From Anatilimnocola aggregata (GTDB taxonomy: Bacteria > Planctomycetota > Planctomycetia > Pirellulales > Pirellulaceae), in assembly GCF_007747655.1 (NCBI RefSeq), contig NZ_CP036274.1:8308001-8372000 (forward strand): 64,000 nucleotides of DNA. Reading direction: 5' to 3'. Position 1 is the first letter of the stretch; every line of letters begins with the position of its first letter. A program made the position numbers and the translations under genes. Shown piece by piece: positions 1 through 8,980 of the stretch. A model generated the notes under the pieces. The model did no database searches and was not told where the DNA came from. It saw nothing but the letters and a program-made list of their open reading frames with translations.

Positions 1-544
1 CACGCGCCGCGGCTTGTTGATTAGCGATAGCCTCTGGCCGTACTTTTTGCGCGACTAGCTTCTGACGTCGGATCTCTTCGGCTGCGATCGGAAAGATGGT
101 GGGGAGAAATACGGTGAACGACGTTATCGGTTGCCCATGCGCCGTTTTCGCTGGGATCGCTGAGGCCAAACCAGCAAGAAAATCTCACAATCATGTTATT
201 GACAAACATTCACTAAGTCGACATAAATAAATCAGCTGTTTGGCAACCTGGTGATCGGATCGCGCCTGCGCGGAGGGAAGATTTCGCGCTGCGGCGAAGA
301 ACCGTTTTTGTGGCTTGAGGAAATTCACGACGCGTGGCGAACTGGGCCGCGGGGACTCCTCAGATGGATTCAGCAGCGGAGTTTATCAACAAACAGGATG
401 ATTTTGGATTCGGCAATTTCGACGCAATTCGTTGCCGCGAAATGGCTTAACTGCGATGAACGCAAAAGGGGGGTGTTGATAAACCTTGCTCCCGCGAACG
501 CCACGCGAAGCGGGCTTGAGCGGGCACCGCCAAGAGGAGCGATT
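1..544. other. Left-edge region without a supported gene
   Basis: No convincing coding sequence is visible. Short open frames exist on both strands (for example 21-209 minus), but they lack a ribosome binding site, a recognisable family and a compositional signal. The plus-strand open frame from about 251 onward is the antisense shadow of the hydrolase gene that ends at 545. Confidence 0.5.
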
Positions 545-1387
545 TTAGCGGGGCGTCTTCGCTTGTTTTTTGACAAACTCGATCAGTTCGGTGCACTCGA
601 AGAACGACGGGGTGGCTTGATGACCTTCGCCGGCGATGACTTTCACCGTGATGGGCCCCCCTGCTGCTTCGTAACGCTGCTTGAGAAGGCCCGTGTTGTC
701 TGGGTAAGTGACCGCAGCATCGGCATCGCCATGCACGATGAACATGGGAACCTTCTGAGCGGCCAACTCTTTGAGGTTGTCGACGGGGTTGAGTTCCGCC
801 AGCTTCGACCGAAAGTCAGCTTCGGTCATTTGATAGTCGGCCAGGGTGAGCTCTTTGTTCTTCAGCGGCCACTGGGTCAGGTTGCAGACGGGATAGATTC
901 CCACAAACGCCTGCACGTGCTCGGGGTTTCGCATTGCCCAGGCGAGCATCATCAGACCGCCACGACTTTGGCCGAGCAGAATTGGCTTCTTCGACCAGCC
1001 GCGTTTGACCATCTCGTCGTAGAACTGCGAGAACCTGGCCGAACTTGCGGGGCCGCCCCGCACTTCGCCCAGATCGTAGCCGGCGATGCTGATTCCCTCG
1101 CGCAGAAAACCCTCGTAGTACGCTTTGCGCCCCACCAACGACAGTCCCTTAATCGTCGGTGCGTACCAAACCCAGGGCTTGCCTGCCGCGGGCTGCGGCG
1201 CGGCGTAGACGAATGCCTTGTGTCCCGCGACTTCGAATGTCTCTGGTGTTCTGGGGAGTGGTTCTTCCGCCAGAGCAAGTGTGGAAAGTCCCCAAAGGAT
1301 CAGCATTGCGGCGGTAGATAACTTGACTCTCTCGACACCAAAACCGCCGCCCAATTGATGACGGCCTGAGGACCATGAATGAACCAC
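545..1387 (-). CDS. Secreted alpha/beta hydrolase (esterase/dienelactone-hydrolase-like)
   Basis: Predicted serine hydrolase. The nucleophile elbow GQSRGG places Ser near residue 141, the acid lies in HGDAD near 221-223, and the catalytic His is near 256 in GEGHQ, so the triad is in the usual order. A hydrophobic stretch (MLILWGLSTLALA) followed by AEE looks like a signal peptide. The ATG at 1306 would place it right at the N-terminus, while the longer ATG start at 1387 adds 27 residues and has a GAGG about 16 nt upstream. The substrate cannot be read from sequence; carboxylesterase or peptidase-like activity are both possible. The gene reads in the same direction as the PQQ-propeller and Kelch genes but is separated from them by hemP. 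Confidence 0.8.
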   Translation of the reverse strand: MVHSWSSGRHQLGGGFGVERVKLSTAAMLILWGLSTLALAEEPLPRTPETFEVAGHKAFVYAAPQPAAGKPWVWYAPTIKGLSLVGRKAYYEGFLREGISIAGYDLGEVRGGPASSARFSQFYDEMVKRGWSKKPILLGQSRGGLMMLAWAMRNPEHVQAFVGIYPVCNLTQWPLKNKELTLADYQMTEADFRSKLAELNPVDNLKELAAQKVPMFIVHGDADAAVTYPDNTGLLKQRYEAAGGPITVKVIAGEGHQATPSFFECTELIEFVKKQAKTPR

Positions 1388-1420
1388 TTGGATTTACCTC
1401 GCGCCCAGAGTGACTGTTCT

Positions 1421-1621
1421 TTACTTGTAAAGAATCAGCTTACCTTGCTTGGTGCAGCGGAGGCGATAGGTTTGGCCGCGGTGCATGATGAGGGCTTCGG
1501 CATCTTCGCCGAGCAGGTCGACCGACTGCCAGATGCGGCGGTGCTCTTCGGACGGTGATGGCGCGGAGGTGGCCTGCGGTTGAGTGAGCTCTGCGGCAGG
1601 GGCTTCTTCGTCGGTCGACAT
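1421..1621 (-). CDS. hemP: Hemin uptake protein HemP
   Basis: Small protein whose C-terminal 25 residues (IMHRGQTYRLRCTKQGKLIL) match the HemP family, which is linked to haem/iron acquisition and usually Fur-regulated. The family core is about 45-60 residues. Start chosen at the internal ATG (MSTDEEAP) at 1621. An in-frame ATG at 1687 overlaps the stop of the upstream PQQ-repeat gene as ATGA, so translational coupling with a longer N-terminus is also possible. No TonB receptor or haem transporter lies nearby, so its partner is not evident. The N-terminal half is acidic and Pro/Ala-rich and probably unstructured. Confidence 0.75.
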   Translation of the reverse strand: MSTDEEAPAAELTQPQATSAPSPSEEHRRIWQSVDLLGEDAEALIMHRGQTYRLRCTKQGKLILYK

Positions 1622-1683
1622 GAGTGTGTCTCGTACTACGGTCTCTCGCACCAGGCGACGCATCGTGAGCGGTGGAGCGGGGA

Positions 1684-3018
1684 TCATGGGTTGGTTCGCA
1701 AGCAGTAGAGTTTGTCGCCGGTTCGAATGAGCAGGCTGCCACTGACAGCTGCCACGCCATACTGCGTGGGGCCGGAGAACATGGCGGCAGCTTCGCGTTT
1801 TTCTTCGGTGTCTTCAGCAGCCCCCTTGGCAGGGTCAACCTTGAGCTGGGCAGGATCCCAGAGTTGATTCTCGGCGAGGAGTTCGAACTTTGGCCCGGTT
1901 CGCAGGACGCTAGTGACGCCATCTTTGCCGAAGAAATAGAGGCGATCGCCCACGCCCAGCGGAGTGGCCCAGCACGACTGTTTCAAGCGTTCGGTGTAGC
2001 GAGCTTCACCGGTGGTGGCATCGAGGCAGAAGACCACACCCTGCGTGTTCACCCAGTAGGCATGCCCCGCATAAACGACGGGCGAGTTGAACGTTGGCGT
2101 AGCCTGTTCGGTGCGCCAGAGGACTTTGGGCTGCGGCTTGCCGTCGACCAGTTCGATGGTCATGGCGAAGTTGCTCTTCTTGGGATCGGTGCCGGGAGTG
2201 GCCTTGGCTTCACGACTGGCCGAAGCACCTACCAGGAACGAACCGGGAGCATACGGGCGCGGCGTCGATTTGTTGTTGCCGCCGACTTCGTCGTAACTCC
2301 ACAGCAGTTTGCCCGTCGCGGCCTCGTAACCATCGACGGTTCCTGACGAACTGCAGACAACATGCTGAGCGCCCGCGACTTCGACCAGCGAGGGGGAACT
2401 CCAACTGGTGCGGCTGGTGCGATCGGTCTTCCACTTTGTTTTGCCATCGGTCTTGCTGAGCGCGATCAGATACGACGGGCCTTCGTCATCGACCAGGATG
2501 ACGATCGAGTCGTCGGTCATGACGGGCGAAGCGGCCAACCCGAACTTGTTTTGAAACTTACCGAACTCGGACGAGAGGCTCTTGCGCCACTTCTCGGTGC
2601 CGGTGTGAGTGACGGCGACCACATCGCCACTTTCGAAAAACGCAAAGACATGCTTGTCGTCGGTGACCGGCGTGGGTGCCGCGCGGCTGACATACAAACT
2701 GTTCTTCACTTTGTCGGACGAGTCGAAGGAGTGTTTCCATTGCACCTTCCCATCGCTCAGATTGAGAGCCAGGAGATGGCAGATGTCTTTATCGGGCCCC
2801 TCAACAGCAGTGACGAAGACGCGCTCGCCATAGATGACGGGACTCGATTGACCGAAACCAGCGAGGTCGGTTTGCCAGGCGATGTTCGCAGCGGGCGACC
2901 AGGTGACCGGCAGCGAGTCGGGCTTAACTTCCGAAGCACCCTGACCCAGGAAGGCTGGCCAGGCGGGCTGACTTTCAGCAGTGCAGAGCGACAGAAGTAC
3001 GCACAGTGTGGGGAGCAT
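1684..3018 (-). CDS. Secreted PQQ-binding-like beta-propeller protein
   Basis: 444 residues with a short signal peptide (MLPTLCVLLSLCTAES), then repeats typical of PQQ/BamB-like propellers: Trp-containing blades such as NLSDGKVQWKHSF, KTDGKTKWKTD, AATGKLLWSYDE and DATTGEARYTE. Such proteins are very common in planctomycetes and are presumed extracytoplasmic scaffolds or quinoprotein-like enzymes. No dehydrogenase active-site motif is obvious, so an enzymatic role is not claimed. It ends in an ATGA overlap with the longer reading of hemP, which suggests co-transcription. Confidence 0.85.
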   Translation of the reverse strand: MLPTLCVLLSLCTAESQPAWPAFLGQGASEVKPDSLPVTWSPAANIAWQTDLAGFGQSSPVIYGERVFVTAVEGPDKDICHLLALNLSDGKVQWKHSFDSSDKVKNSLYVSRAAPTPVTDDKHVFAFFESGDVVAVTHTGTEKWRKSLSSEFGKFQNKFGLAASPVMTDDSIVILVDDEGPSYLIALSKTDGKTKWKTDRTSRTSWSSPSLVEVAGAQHVVCSSSGTVDGYEAATGKLLWSYDEVGGNNKSTPRPYAPGSFLVGASASREAKATPGTDPKKSNFAMTIELVDGKPQPKVLWRTEQATPTFNSPVVYAGHAYWVNTQGVVFCLDATTGEARYTERLKQSCWATPLGVGDRLYFFGKDGVTSVLRTGPKFELLAENQLWDPAQLKVDPAKGAAEDTEEKREAAAMFSGPTQYGVAAVSGSLLIRTGDKLYCLRTNP

Positions 3019-3072
3019 GGTGAGCCAGGAGTCAGAGGTCGGGAATTGGGGTTCAGAAGCAGTGGAGCAGGC

Positions 3073-3126
3073 TCCTCACCCCAACCCTTTCCCTGGCGCG
3101 GAGTACCAGGGAGAGGGCGGAGGAGA
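3073..3126. repeat. Dispersed palindromic element with GGAGTACC core
   Basis: Imperfect hairpin between two genes: the left arm is rich in CCCTTTCCCTGG, the centre is CGCGGAGTACC and the right arm is AGGGAGAGGG. A related element with the same GGAGTACC core and GGAGAGGG arm lies at 40662-40702, so this is a dispersed intergenic repeat and not a gene-specific terminator. Confidence 0.55.
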
Positions 3127-3147
3127 ACTACATCTACGAACTTCAGC

Positions 3148-4800
3148 CTATTTAGTACCGGCGGCGAGCGGGCGGATGGTCTCGGTTTCGAGAACCTTGC
3201 CGCTGCGAGCGGTTCCGGCAACAGCAACCAGCGCGCCGTCGTCGGCAATGACCAAACGATGAAAGAACCGCGGATGTTTCAGTTCACCCGCTTTGACCCA
3301 GGATTTTCCATCGTCGGCCAGGCGATGCACGGTGCCGTTGCCAGTGGTGGCGAACAGGCCGTTCTCATCGCCGGACGCCGAAGGTCCAAACGTTTCCATT
3401 CCCTTGCCAGGGAGTGCAGGACCGTCCGACCAGGTCTTGGTTTCAGGATCGTAGACCGAGACTGCGCCGGTCATTTCATTGCCATCGGTCATGCCGCCGA
3501 GGATGTACAACTTGCCGCGATAGCCAGCCACCGCGAGCGCACGCCGCATGAACGGCGGCTTGGCGATTTCGGTCCACTCGGGTTCCGATTTCGACAAGTC
3601 GCAGACGAGGGCCGTGTTATGCCAATCGCCGTCTCCTTCGCCATTGAGCTCCCAACCGCCAGCAACGTAGAGGAGGTTGCCGATAACGGCTGCATCGTGG
3701 CTCGAACGACCGCGGGGCATTGGGGCCAGGTCGGTCCACTTGCCACTCTTGGGGTCGAAGCGGGCGAAGTCTTTGCTGGAGTAGAGAAGCCACTTATCGC
3801 CGTTGGCATTCTTCGATTCCCAGCCGCCGACGCGATAGATCTGATTGCGATAGCCAACGAGCGCCAGGCCGGTGCGCTTGGGTCCACCGGCGACTTCTTC
3901 CCACTCGGTGGGCTTGGACAGGTACACGCGCAGGAACTTGCTCGATTGTTGATCGGCCGAATAATCGTGCGGAGCCCCCATGTGGCCGCCATAGAGATAC
4001 AGGTGGCCATCGGCGACGGCAGCACCTGCGCTGGTCACGCCGACCTTGAGAGGTGGCAGTTTGTCGCTGGTGGCAGTGGTGGTCGACACCGGAACTTCTC
4101 CTAGCAGCCGATGGTTGCTGAAGGTGATTTCTTCGACGGTGCGGCTGCCGTCATTTTTGTTGATGGCGGCGAGGATGCGGACCGGAAGGTCGACGCCTTG
4201 AATCCGCTGCCACTCTTGTTGTACTTGACGGGCGGTGACGATCGCGTTGGTCTTGGTGTTCCAAGTGGTCACGCTGAAGCTGCGGGGCAAGTGTTTGCCC
4301 TCGGCAGTGCGAGCGACGTCGCCCACGCTGATGACCATGTGGTTATCGCCATGAAAGCGATGCACTTCGGTCAGCACATCACCGTGCACGCGCCACAGGC
4401 TTTTTTCGCTGGCGTCTTGCGACTTGAGCAAACGACCGAAAGGGTGCTGGGTATCTTCATCGGCGAACTCGACGTTGGTGGCTCCTTGGTCGTCGGCCAG
4501 ACGATGGCCGATGATCGAGTTGAGCGACCGCTGAGCCCAATCGAGACCGGCAGGGCTCTTCAATTGGAGATCGATCTTGCCGTCAGCCGAAACCGCCAGC
4601 GTGCCGGTCGAAGCGTGACCGGCCGACGAGACGGTGACGTCAGCGGTGAAGCCGGGAAACTTCTGCCAGGTTGCACGGCCGTGATGCGCGCGGTCCATCA
4701 ATGCTTGGGCGGATTCAGCAGCGTCTGCAATCGGCAACACTGACCAGGCCAAGACCAGGCCGAGTAACGCGTGTAAGGGGAGTCGATAAGGGGCAAGCAT
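3148..4800 (-). CDS. DUF3386-like domain fused to a Kelch beta-propeller, secreted
   Basis: About 550 residues. Signal peptide (HALLGLVLAWSVLPIADA) and then an N-terminal domain of about 210 residues that resembles the cyanobacterial/planctomycete DUF3386 family: the opening RATWQKFPGFTADVTVSSAG, a long amphipathic beta-rich body, and the closing VEEITFSNHRLL. The C-terminal half has Kelch blades (LVGYRNQIYRVGGWES, AAVIGNLLYVAGGWE, VAGYRGKLYILGGM). The ATG at 4800 is preferred because GGAG lies 9 nt upstream; an in-frame TTG at 4815 is the alternative. Function is unknown. The Kelch part probably binds protein or glycan outside the cytoplasm. Confidence 0.75.
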   Translation of the reverse strand: MLAPYRLPLHALLGLVLAWSVLPIADAAESAQALMDRAHHGRATWQKFPGFTADVTVSSAGHASTGTLAVSADGKIDLQLKSPAGLDWAQRSLNSIIGHRLADDQGATNVEFADEDTQHPFGRLLKSQDASEKSLWRVHGDVLTEVHRFHGDNHMVISVGDVARTAEGKHLPRSFSVTTWNTKTNAIVTARQVQQEWQRIQGVDLPVRILAAINKNDGSRTVEEITFSNHRLLGEVPVSTTTATSDKLPPLKVGVTSAGAAVADGHLYLYGGHMGAPHDYSADQQSSKFLRVYLSKPTEWEEVAGGPKRTGLALVGYRNQIYRVGGWESKNANGDKWLLYSSKDFARFDPKSGKWTDLAPMPRGRSSHDAAVIGNLLYVAGGWELNGEGDGDWHNTALVCDLSKSEPEWTEIAKPPFMRRALAVAGYRGKLYILGGMTDGNEMTGAVSVYDPETKTWSDGPALPGKGMETFGPSASGDENGLFATTGNGTVHRLADDGKSWVKAGELKHPRFFHRLVIADDGALVAVAGTARSGKVLETETIRPLAAGTK

Positions 4801-5045
4801 GAACCACGTCTCCAAGAGTTAGCGAGCGAACTTTCGAATCAGCAGAAGACTGAATTAGCCAAGAACCCGGTTCGCGGTAGCGGAAAGGTGTTAAAACACC
4901 AAAAGGCGAGCGAGGTAAGCGGTTACGTGCGGGGCGACGCTGGCTGCCGAAGGCTTGAGTAGCTGGCGTAAACTAGTTGAGAGTGAGTCTCAGTAGCGTC
5001 TGAGTTTAAGCATTCCCGCCGCTATGTCAAGCTGTTGCCGGAGAT

Positions 5046-5471
5046 TTATGCGTTTTCGTCATTGCGCGGCAGGTGCCCACCAGCTCGTTGAATTTCCGCG
5101 AGGGCGGTCCGCTCAAGTTGCTGCTGGATTTCGGGGAGCGGGTATTCGAGCAAAGAAAGTCCGTCGAGTTGTTGTCCCAGTTCACACAAGCGCAGCCAGC
5201 CGCGCGTGACAAGGTCCTCGCGCTGGCGGACGAAATTGGGATCAAGCAGGCGCTTGTCGAAGTCACCCTCAACGACGATTGGGGCGAACGCTTCGTGCAC
5301 GATGAACTGGGCCAGTACCGGAGTGCAGCGAATGTGGCGCTCGGGCGTGGTATGCAAGGTCTCGGGGTCGAGTTGGCCGATGACGTAACGCAGATAGAGC
5401 TCGCTCTGCCAGATGTCGCCGACATCTTCACCACAGACATCGCACAGGTAGCCTTGTTCGCAGCGCGCCAT
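5046..5471 (-). CDS. Conserved-looking hypothetical protein with CDVCGED motif
   Basis: 141 residues, no signal peptide or membrane segment. The N-terminus has CEQGYLCDVCGEDVGDIWQS, a possible single zinc-knuckle half, followed by an alpha/beta body with LYLRYVIGQLDPETLHTTPE and a helical C-terminus. I do not recognise the family. It lies downstream of the zinc-ribbon membrane protein on the same strand with a 36-bp gap, so the two may be co-transcribed. Confidence 0.6.
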   Translation of the reverse strand: MARCEQGYLCDVCGEDVGDIWQSELYLRYVIGQLDPETLHTTPERHIRCTPVLAQFIVHEAFAPIVVEGDFDKRLLDPNFVRQREDLVTRGWLRLCELGQQLDGLSLLEYPLPEIQQQLERTALAEIQRAGGHLPRNDENA

Positions 5472-5507
5472 CTTTATCAGGAATCCTTTCGACCGACTTG
5501 CGAGAAT

Positions 5508-6806
5508 TTAATACGAGAGCGCTGCTTCATCGGCAGCTTTGACCTGGCGAAGGACCTTGTGCCACCGCGCACTAAGGCGTCCTGCGAAGAACGCGAGACA
5601 TGCATAGGTGGCAGCCATGCAAACACACCAGGGGGGAGCTTTGCCGCTGGAGTACTGATAGTCGAGTTGCAAGGCGCCGATCAGCGGACTATCGCCGCTG
5701 GTGATGATCGTCAGACCTAAGACGGCCGCATAGATGGCCGCGAGTGCCAGAGACTGAATCGTAACAATCCACACGCTGCTCCAATCGGGAATTTGCATGA
5801 GAAGCGCGACGCAACCGATTTGAATCACACCCAGCATCAGCAGCAGGAACGCCCAGCGCGCCACCGATTGGCCGCCGTCGCTCTGCAGGTAGTCGCTGAT
5901 CTCCCACACCGCGGGCCCCATGCTGAACAGTGCCGCAGCAATGAACACCGCACCCAGTTGCCAGGCCGTAGAGCGCTGGGCAGGCGTCGGTCGCACGCCG
6001 ATCATCACGGCGATCGGTGGCGGCGCGGGTGCCGGTTCATGTGCCGATTCGTGTGCCTGAGGATGTGGTGCCGCAATTGGTGGTTCTACCACTTCGGCAA
6101 TTGTTTCAGCAGTGAATGTTTCAGCGATGAACAGCGGCTCTGGCGGTGACGGCTCCGTAACCGGGAGCAGAGGTGGCTTGACTTCTTTGGGCGGAGCAAG
6201 AACTGTTCCGGTCAAGGTCGTTCGCGCCCGATTGGAAGTGCTTGGCTTGGCCGGTTCCGACTTGATTCGTTCGGACTTCGTCGGCTCGACAGGCTTCTGC
6301 TTCTTGACCGGCGGAGGCGGGACATCAACGGTCTCGATGAGTGCTGCGTCGACAGCCGCTGGTGCAATCTCCGGCTTCACTTCCGGCATAGGGGGTGCTG
6401 CGAAGACCGGCGCTGCCACCAGATCGATAACGGCCTCTGGCGCGGCTTCCGTCGGAGCTGGGGCGGCAATCTCTTCACTGGCGAAGACGACCGGTTCTTC
6501 AGTCGACTTGGCTGGAGCAGGCGCCTGCTTGGGACGTGACTTCGGAGGCGGTTTCATGCCGCCGGCGGGCAGACTGGTCGCAACTTTGCCAATCGTCGAA
6601 TGCCCAGCCACTTGGGGCGACTGCCGCGCCGCTGGACCACCACTGACCCGTGTAACCAACTTGTTGATTGCCGGCGCTGCGGCATTTCCCGCGGCAGGTG
6701 GCACGTCCACATTGATGCCACAGTTCGGACAGCGCAGAACGGTTCCCGCCCGATGGTCCGGAACCATCATCAAGTGGCCAGCAGAACAGGCGACCCGCAG
6801 CGGCAT
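5508..6806 (-). CDS. Zinc-ribbon membrane protein with Pro/Ala-rich linker
   Basis: About 432 residues. Starting at MPLRVACSAGHLMMVPDHR gives an N-terminal zinc ribbon (C-x-A-G-H ... CPNCG), then some 220 residues of low-complexity Pro/Ala/Glu/Lys sequence, then four C-terminal hydrophobic segments (AVFIAAALFSMGPAV, WAFLLLMLGVIQIGCVALLM, IVTIQSLALAAIYAAVLGL, CMAATYACLAFFAG). The reading frame is open upstream to a TTG at 6980, but that extension is atypical and overlaps the kinase 3-prime end. This layout of zinc ribbon, disordered linker and membrane domain recurs in planctomycetes. The function is unknown. It follows the kinase gene by 101 bp. Confidence 0.7.
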   Translation of the reverse strand: MPLRVACSAGHLMMVPDHRAGTVLRCPNCGINVDVPPAAGNAAAPAINKLVTRVSGGPAARQSPQVAGHSTIGKVATSLPAGGMKPPPKSRPKQAPAPAKSTEEPVVFASEEIAAPAPTEAAPEAVIDLVAAPVFAAPPMPEVKPEIAPAAVDAALIETVDVPPPPVKKQKPVEPTKSERIKSEPAKPSTSNRARTTLTGTVLAPPKEVKPPLLPVTEPSPPEPLFIAETFTAETIAEVVEPPIAAPHPQAHESAHEPAPAPPPIAVMIGVRPTPAQRSTAWQLGAVFIAAALFSMGPAVWEISDYLQSDGGQSVARWAFLLLMLGVIQIGCVALLMQIPDWSSVWIVTIQSLALAAIYAAVLGLTIITSGDSPLIGALQLDYQYSSGKAPPWCVCMAATYACLAFFAGRLSARWHKVLRQVKAADEAALSY

Positions 6807-6907
6807 GGGCGGGCAATCTCCAACGCAAAATGCAGCAGTTACTTCGCGAACCTTGAGTCTGGTTGGCTGGTCCCAGTTGGTCAAGTCAGCAACCAACGGA
6901 GCTGGGC

Positions 6908-8839
6908 TCATTTGTTGGAACTGGGGGGCGAGTTGTCCGAGGGCTTGCGCAGTTCCAAGACAAAAAAATCGGAAAACCAAGCGCTACCATCTTCGGTAAT
7001 CAGCCGGAACTCGTGCTCGTCGCGACCTTCGCGGGCGAACGCAAAACCCACAATTTTATCGTCGACAAATGCGTACCAGCCATGCGTATGCCGCTCCAAG
7101 CTGAGCTCATGTTTGTTGTTGCGGGTCTTGTTCAGCTTCACCAGCGGGCTCAGGGGGTGCCAGCCTTGCTGGTCGCCGGTTTTCGTGCCGAGTTGTGAAC
7201 CTTCGCGACTAACCCGCAGAACCACCCGACGATTCTCCTTCGACGCAGGTCGTCCCGAATCATCTTTGGGAGGAAAATCGAAATGCACTTCGATGGCCGA
7301 AGCATCATGCAATTCCACGACCATTTCCAAGCGATAATTCTGCAGCCCGCCGGGAGTCGCTTTAGCCAGATCTGAAAAATTGCGGACGACGGTCCCGTCA
7401 CCCTCCAGCACTTCTTCGCCATCTTTGTTGCGCGCAGGAACCCAGAGACTCCCGAAGGGGCGCTTCCATTCTTGATAGCTGGAACCCTCAAACGATAACT
7501 CGCTGAACATGCCACCGGGAACCAGGTCTGGAGCACCAGGCAAGTTGAAATATCGTATTGCAGCAGCTCCGCTGGCTGCGAGCATAACAACGACAGCGAT
7601 GGCCGCGTACCACCAGCGCCGGCTGAAGCGCGGGTGTGCGGCGGGAATCTCGAGCGTGGGGGAGTCGTGATCGACGGGCCGCACCGATTGCCGCGTGGTC
7701 CGGTTGGGATCGGGCTTGGAGGTGATGGGCACCGTCGAGATCTGCGTGCTCGCGAGGATGCGGCGCGAGCCCGTCAAACTTTGCTGGCCAATCAGTTCGT
7801 CGATCTCGTCGATCAGCGTGCCATAGTCCTGCGGCCGCTTTTTGGGATCGTATGCCATCAATCGATCGACGAGTTCGGCCGAAGTGGGCGAAATGTCGGG
7901 CCGCGTGGTGCGGAGCGATTCGGACTTGCCTTGCAACTTGAGCGAGAGGAGCCGCGTGAGTTCGATTCCCGAGAGCGGGGGCAGGCCAGAAAGCAAATGA
8001 AAGGCAGTGGCTCCGAGCGAATAAATATCCGCGCGAAAATCGACGGCTTCGCCGCTCAGTTGCTCGGGCGCCATGTAATGCGGGCTGCCGAGCGTGACAT
8101 TCGTCGAGGTGAGTCGCGTCCGTTCATCGGCGGCTGTCGTTAACCAGGCCAAGCCGAAGTCTCCCAGCTTGGCCATGGGCACACCCGCGGGGAGCGGATA
8201 GCCGGCCGGCGGTTTGAGCAGCAAAATATTGGCGGGCTTCACATCGCGATGAACCACGCCCGCCTGCTGGGCATGCGACAACCCGGAAGCCGCTTGTCTC
8301 AAGATGTGCCACGCCGTCGATTCATCGAAGCAGCCGTTGCGCCGGATAAAGTGATCGGCATCTTCTCCTTCGACAACTTCCATCACGAAGTAGAGCCGAC
8401 CTTCGTGCTTGCCAAAGTCGAACGCCGTGACGATGTGCGGATGAGCAAGCCGCGCGAGGACTTGGGCTTCGACTTCAAAGCGCTTCACCGCCACATCGCC
8501 GGACAATTGATGCAAGGGAACGAGTTTGATGGCCACATCGCGATCGAGGCTTAGTTGCCGAGCACGAAACACAACTCCCATCCCACCTTGGCCGATCACG
8601 CCGCGCACTTCGTAGCCCGGGACGATCTCGAACGGGCGGCACATCGTCTCGATAATATCCAGTTGCGTGGGCGTGATGAGAGCTTTTTGCAGCGCCAATT
8701 GAATCGGCGGAATGCCTTGTGAAGCCGATTGATCGCGGAGCATCGCGATGGTCGGCGCATTCAAAACAGAGAGTTCCTCGGCAACAGTGAGAAACTCACG
8801 CCGCTTCGGAATCGCGCTGCTCGAAGTGCCACTACTCAT
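6908..8839 (-). CDS. Receptor-like serine/threonine protein kinase with extracytoplasmic LamG/DUF1080-like domain
   Basis: Hanks-type kinase: Gly-rich loop GQGGMGVVF, VAIK lysine, HRDVKPANILL catalytic loop, DFG and SPHYMAPEQ are all intact, so it should be active. The kinase domain covers roughly residues 75-345. A single membrane helix (YAAIAVVVMLAASGAAAI) follows near residue 420, then about 200 residues resembling a concanavalin-like/DUF1080 sandwich outside the membrane. The 60-odd N-terminal residues before the kinase are typical of planctomycete kinases. ATG at 8839 is chosen; an in-frame GTG at 8851 is possible, and neither has a clear Shine-Dalgarno. The ligand is unknown. Confidence 0.9.
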   Translation of the reverse strand: MSSGTSSSAIPKRREFLTVAEELSVLNAPTIAMLRDQSASQGIPPIQLALQKALITPTQLDIIETMCRPFEIVPGYEVRGVIGQGGMGVVFRARQLSLDRDVAIKLVPLHQLSGDVAVKRFEVEAQVLARLAHPHIVTAFDFGKHEGRLYFVMEVVEGEDADHFIRRNGCFDESTAWHILRQAASGLSHAQQAGVVHRDVKPANILLLKPPAGYPLPAGVPMAKLGDFGLAWLTTAADERTRLTSTNVTLGSPHYMAPEQLSGEAVDFRADIYSLGATAFHLLSGLPPLSGIELTRLLSLKLQGKSESLRTTRPDISPTSAELVDRLMAYDPKKRPQDYGTLIDEIDELIGQQSLTGSRRILASTQISTVPITSKPDPNRTTRQSVRPVDHDSPTLEIPAAHPRFSRRWWYAAIAVVVMLAASGAAAIRYFNLPGAPDLVPGGMFSELSFEGSSYQEWKRPFGSLWVPARNKDGEEVLEGDGTVVRNFSDLAKATPGGLQNYRLEMVVELHDASAIEVHFDFPPKDDSGRPASKENRRVVLRVSREGSQLGTKTGDQQGWHPLSPLVKLNKTRNNKHELSLERHTHGWYAFVDDKIVGFAFAREGRDEHEFRLITEDGSAWFSDFFVLELRKPSDNSPPSSNK

Positions 8840-8980
8840 GCATTCATTCACGGGCTAACGAATTGTTTTTCGTTAGCGGCAGGCAACATGCGCAGGGCTA
8901 CTAACTGCCACTCACCACGCATTTCCCAGAACTTAGCACACTGGCCCGCGAAAATGTAGACTCGAGCAGCGACCTGCTGC

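Noticed and set aside
251-1321. 356-codon plus-strand frame opposite the hydrolase
   Set aside because: The minus strand carries a complete catalytic triad and signal peptide; this frame has neither.
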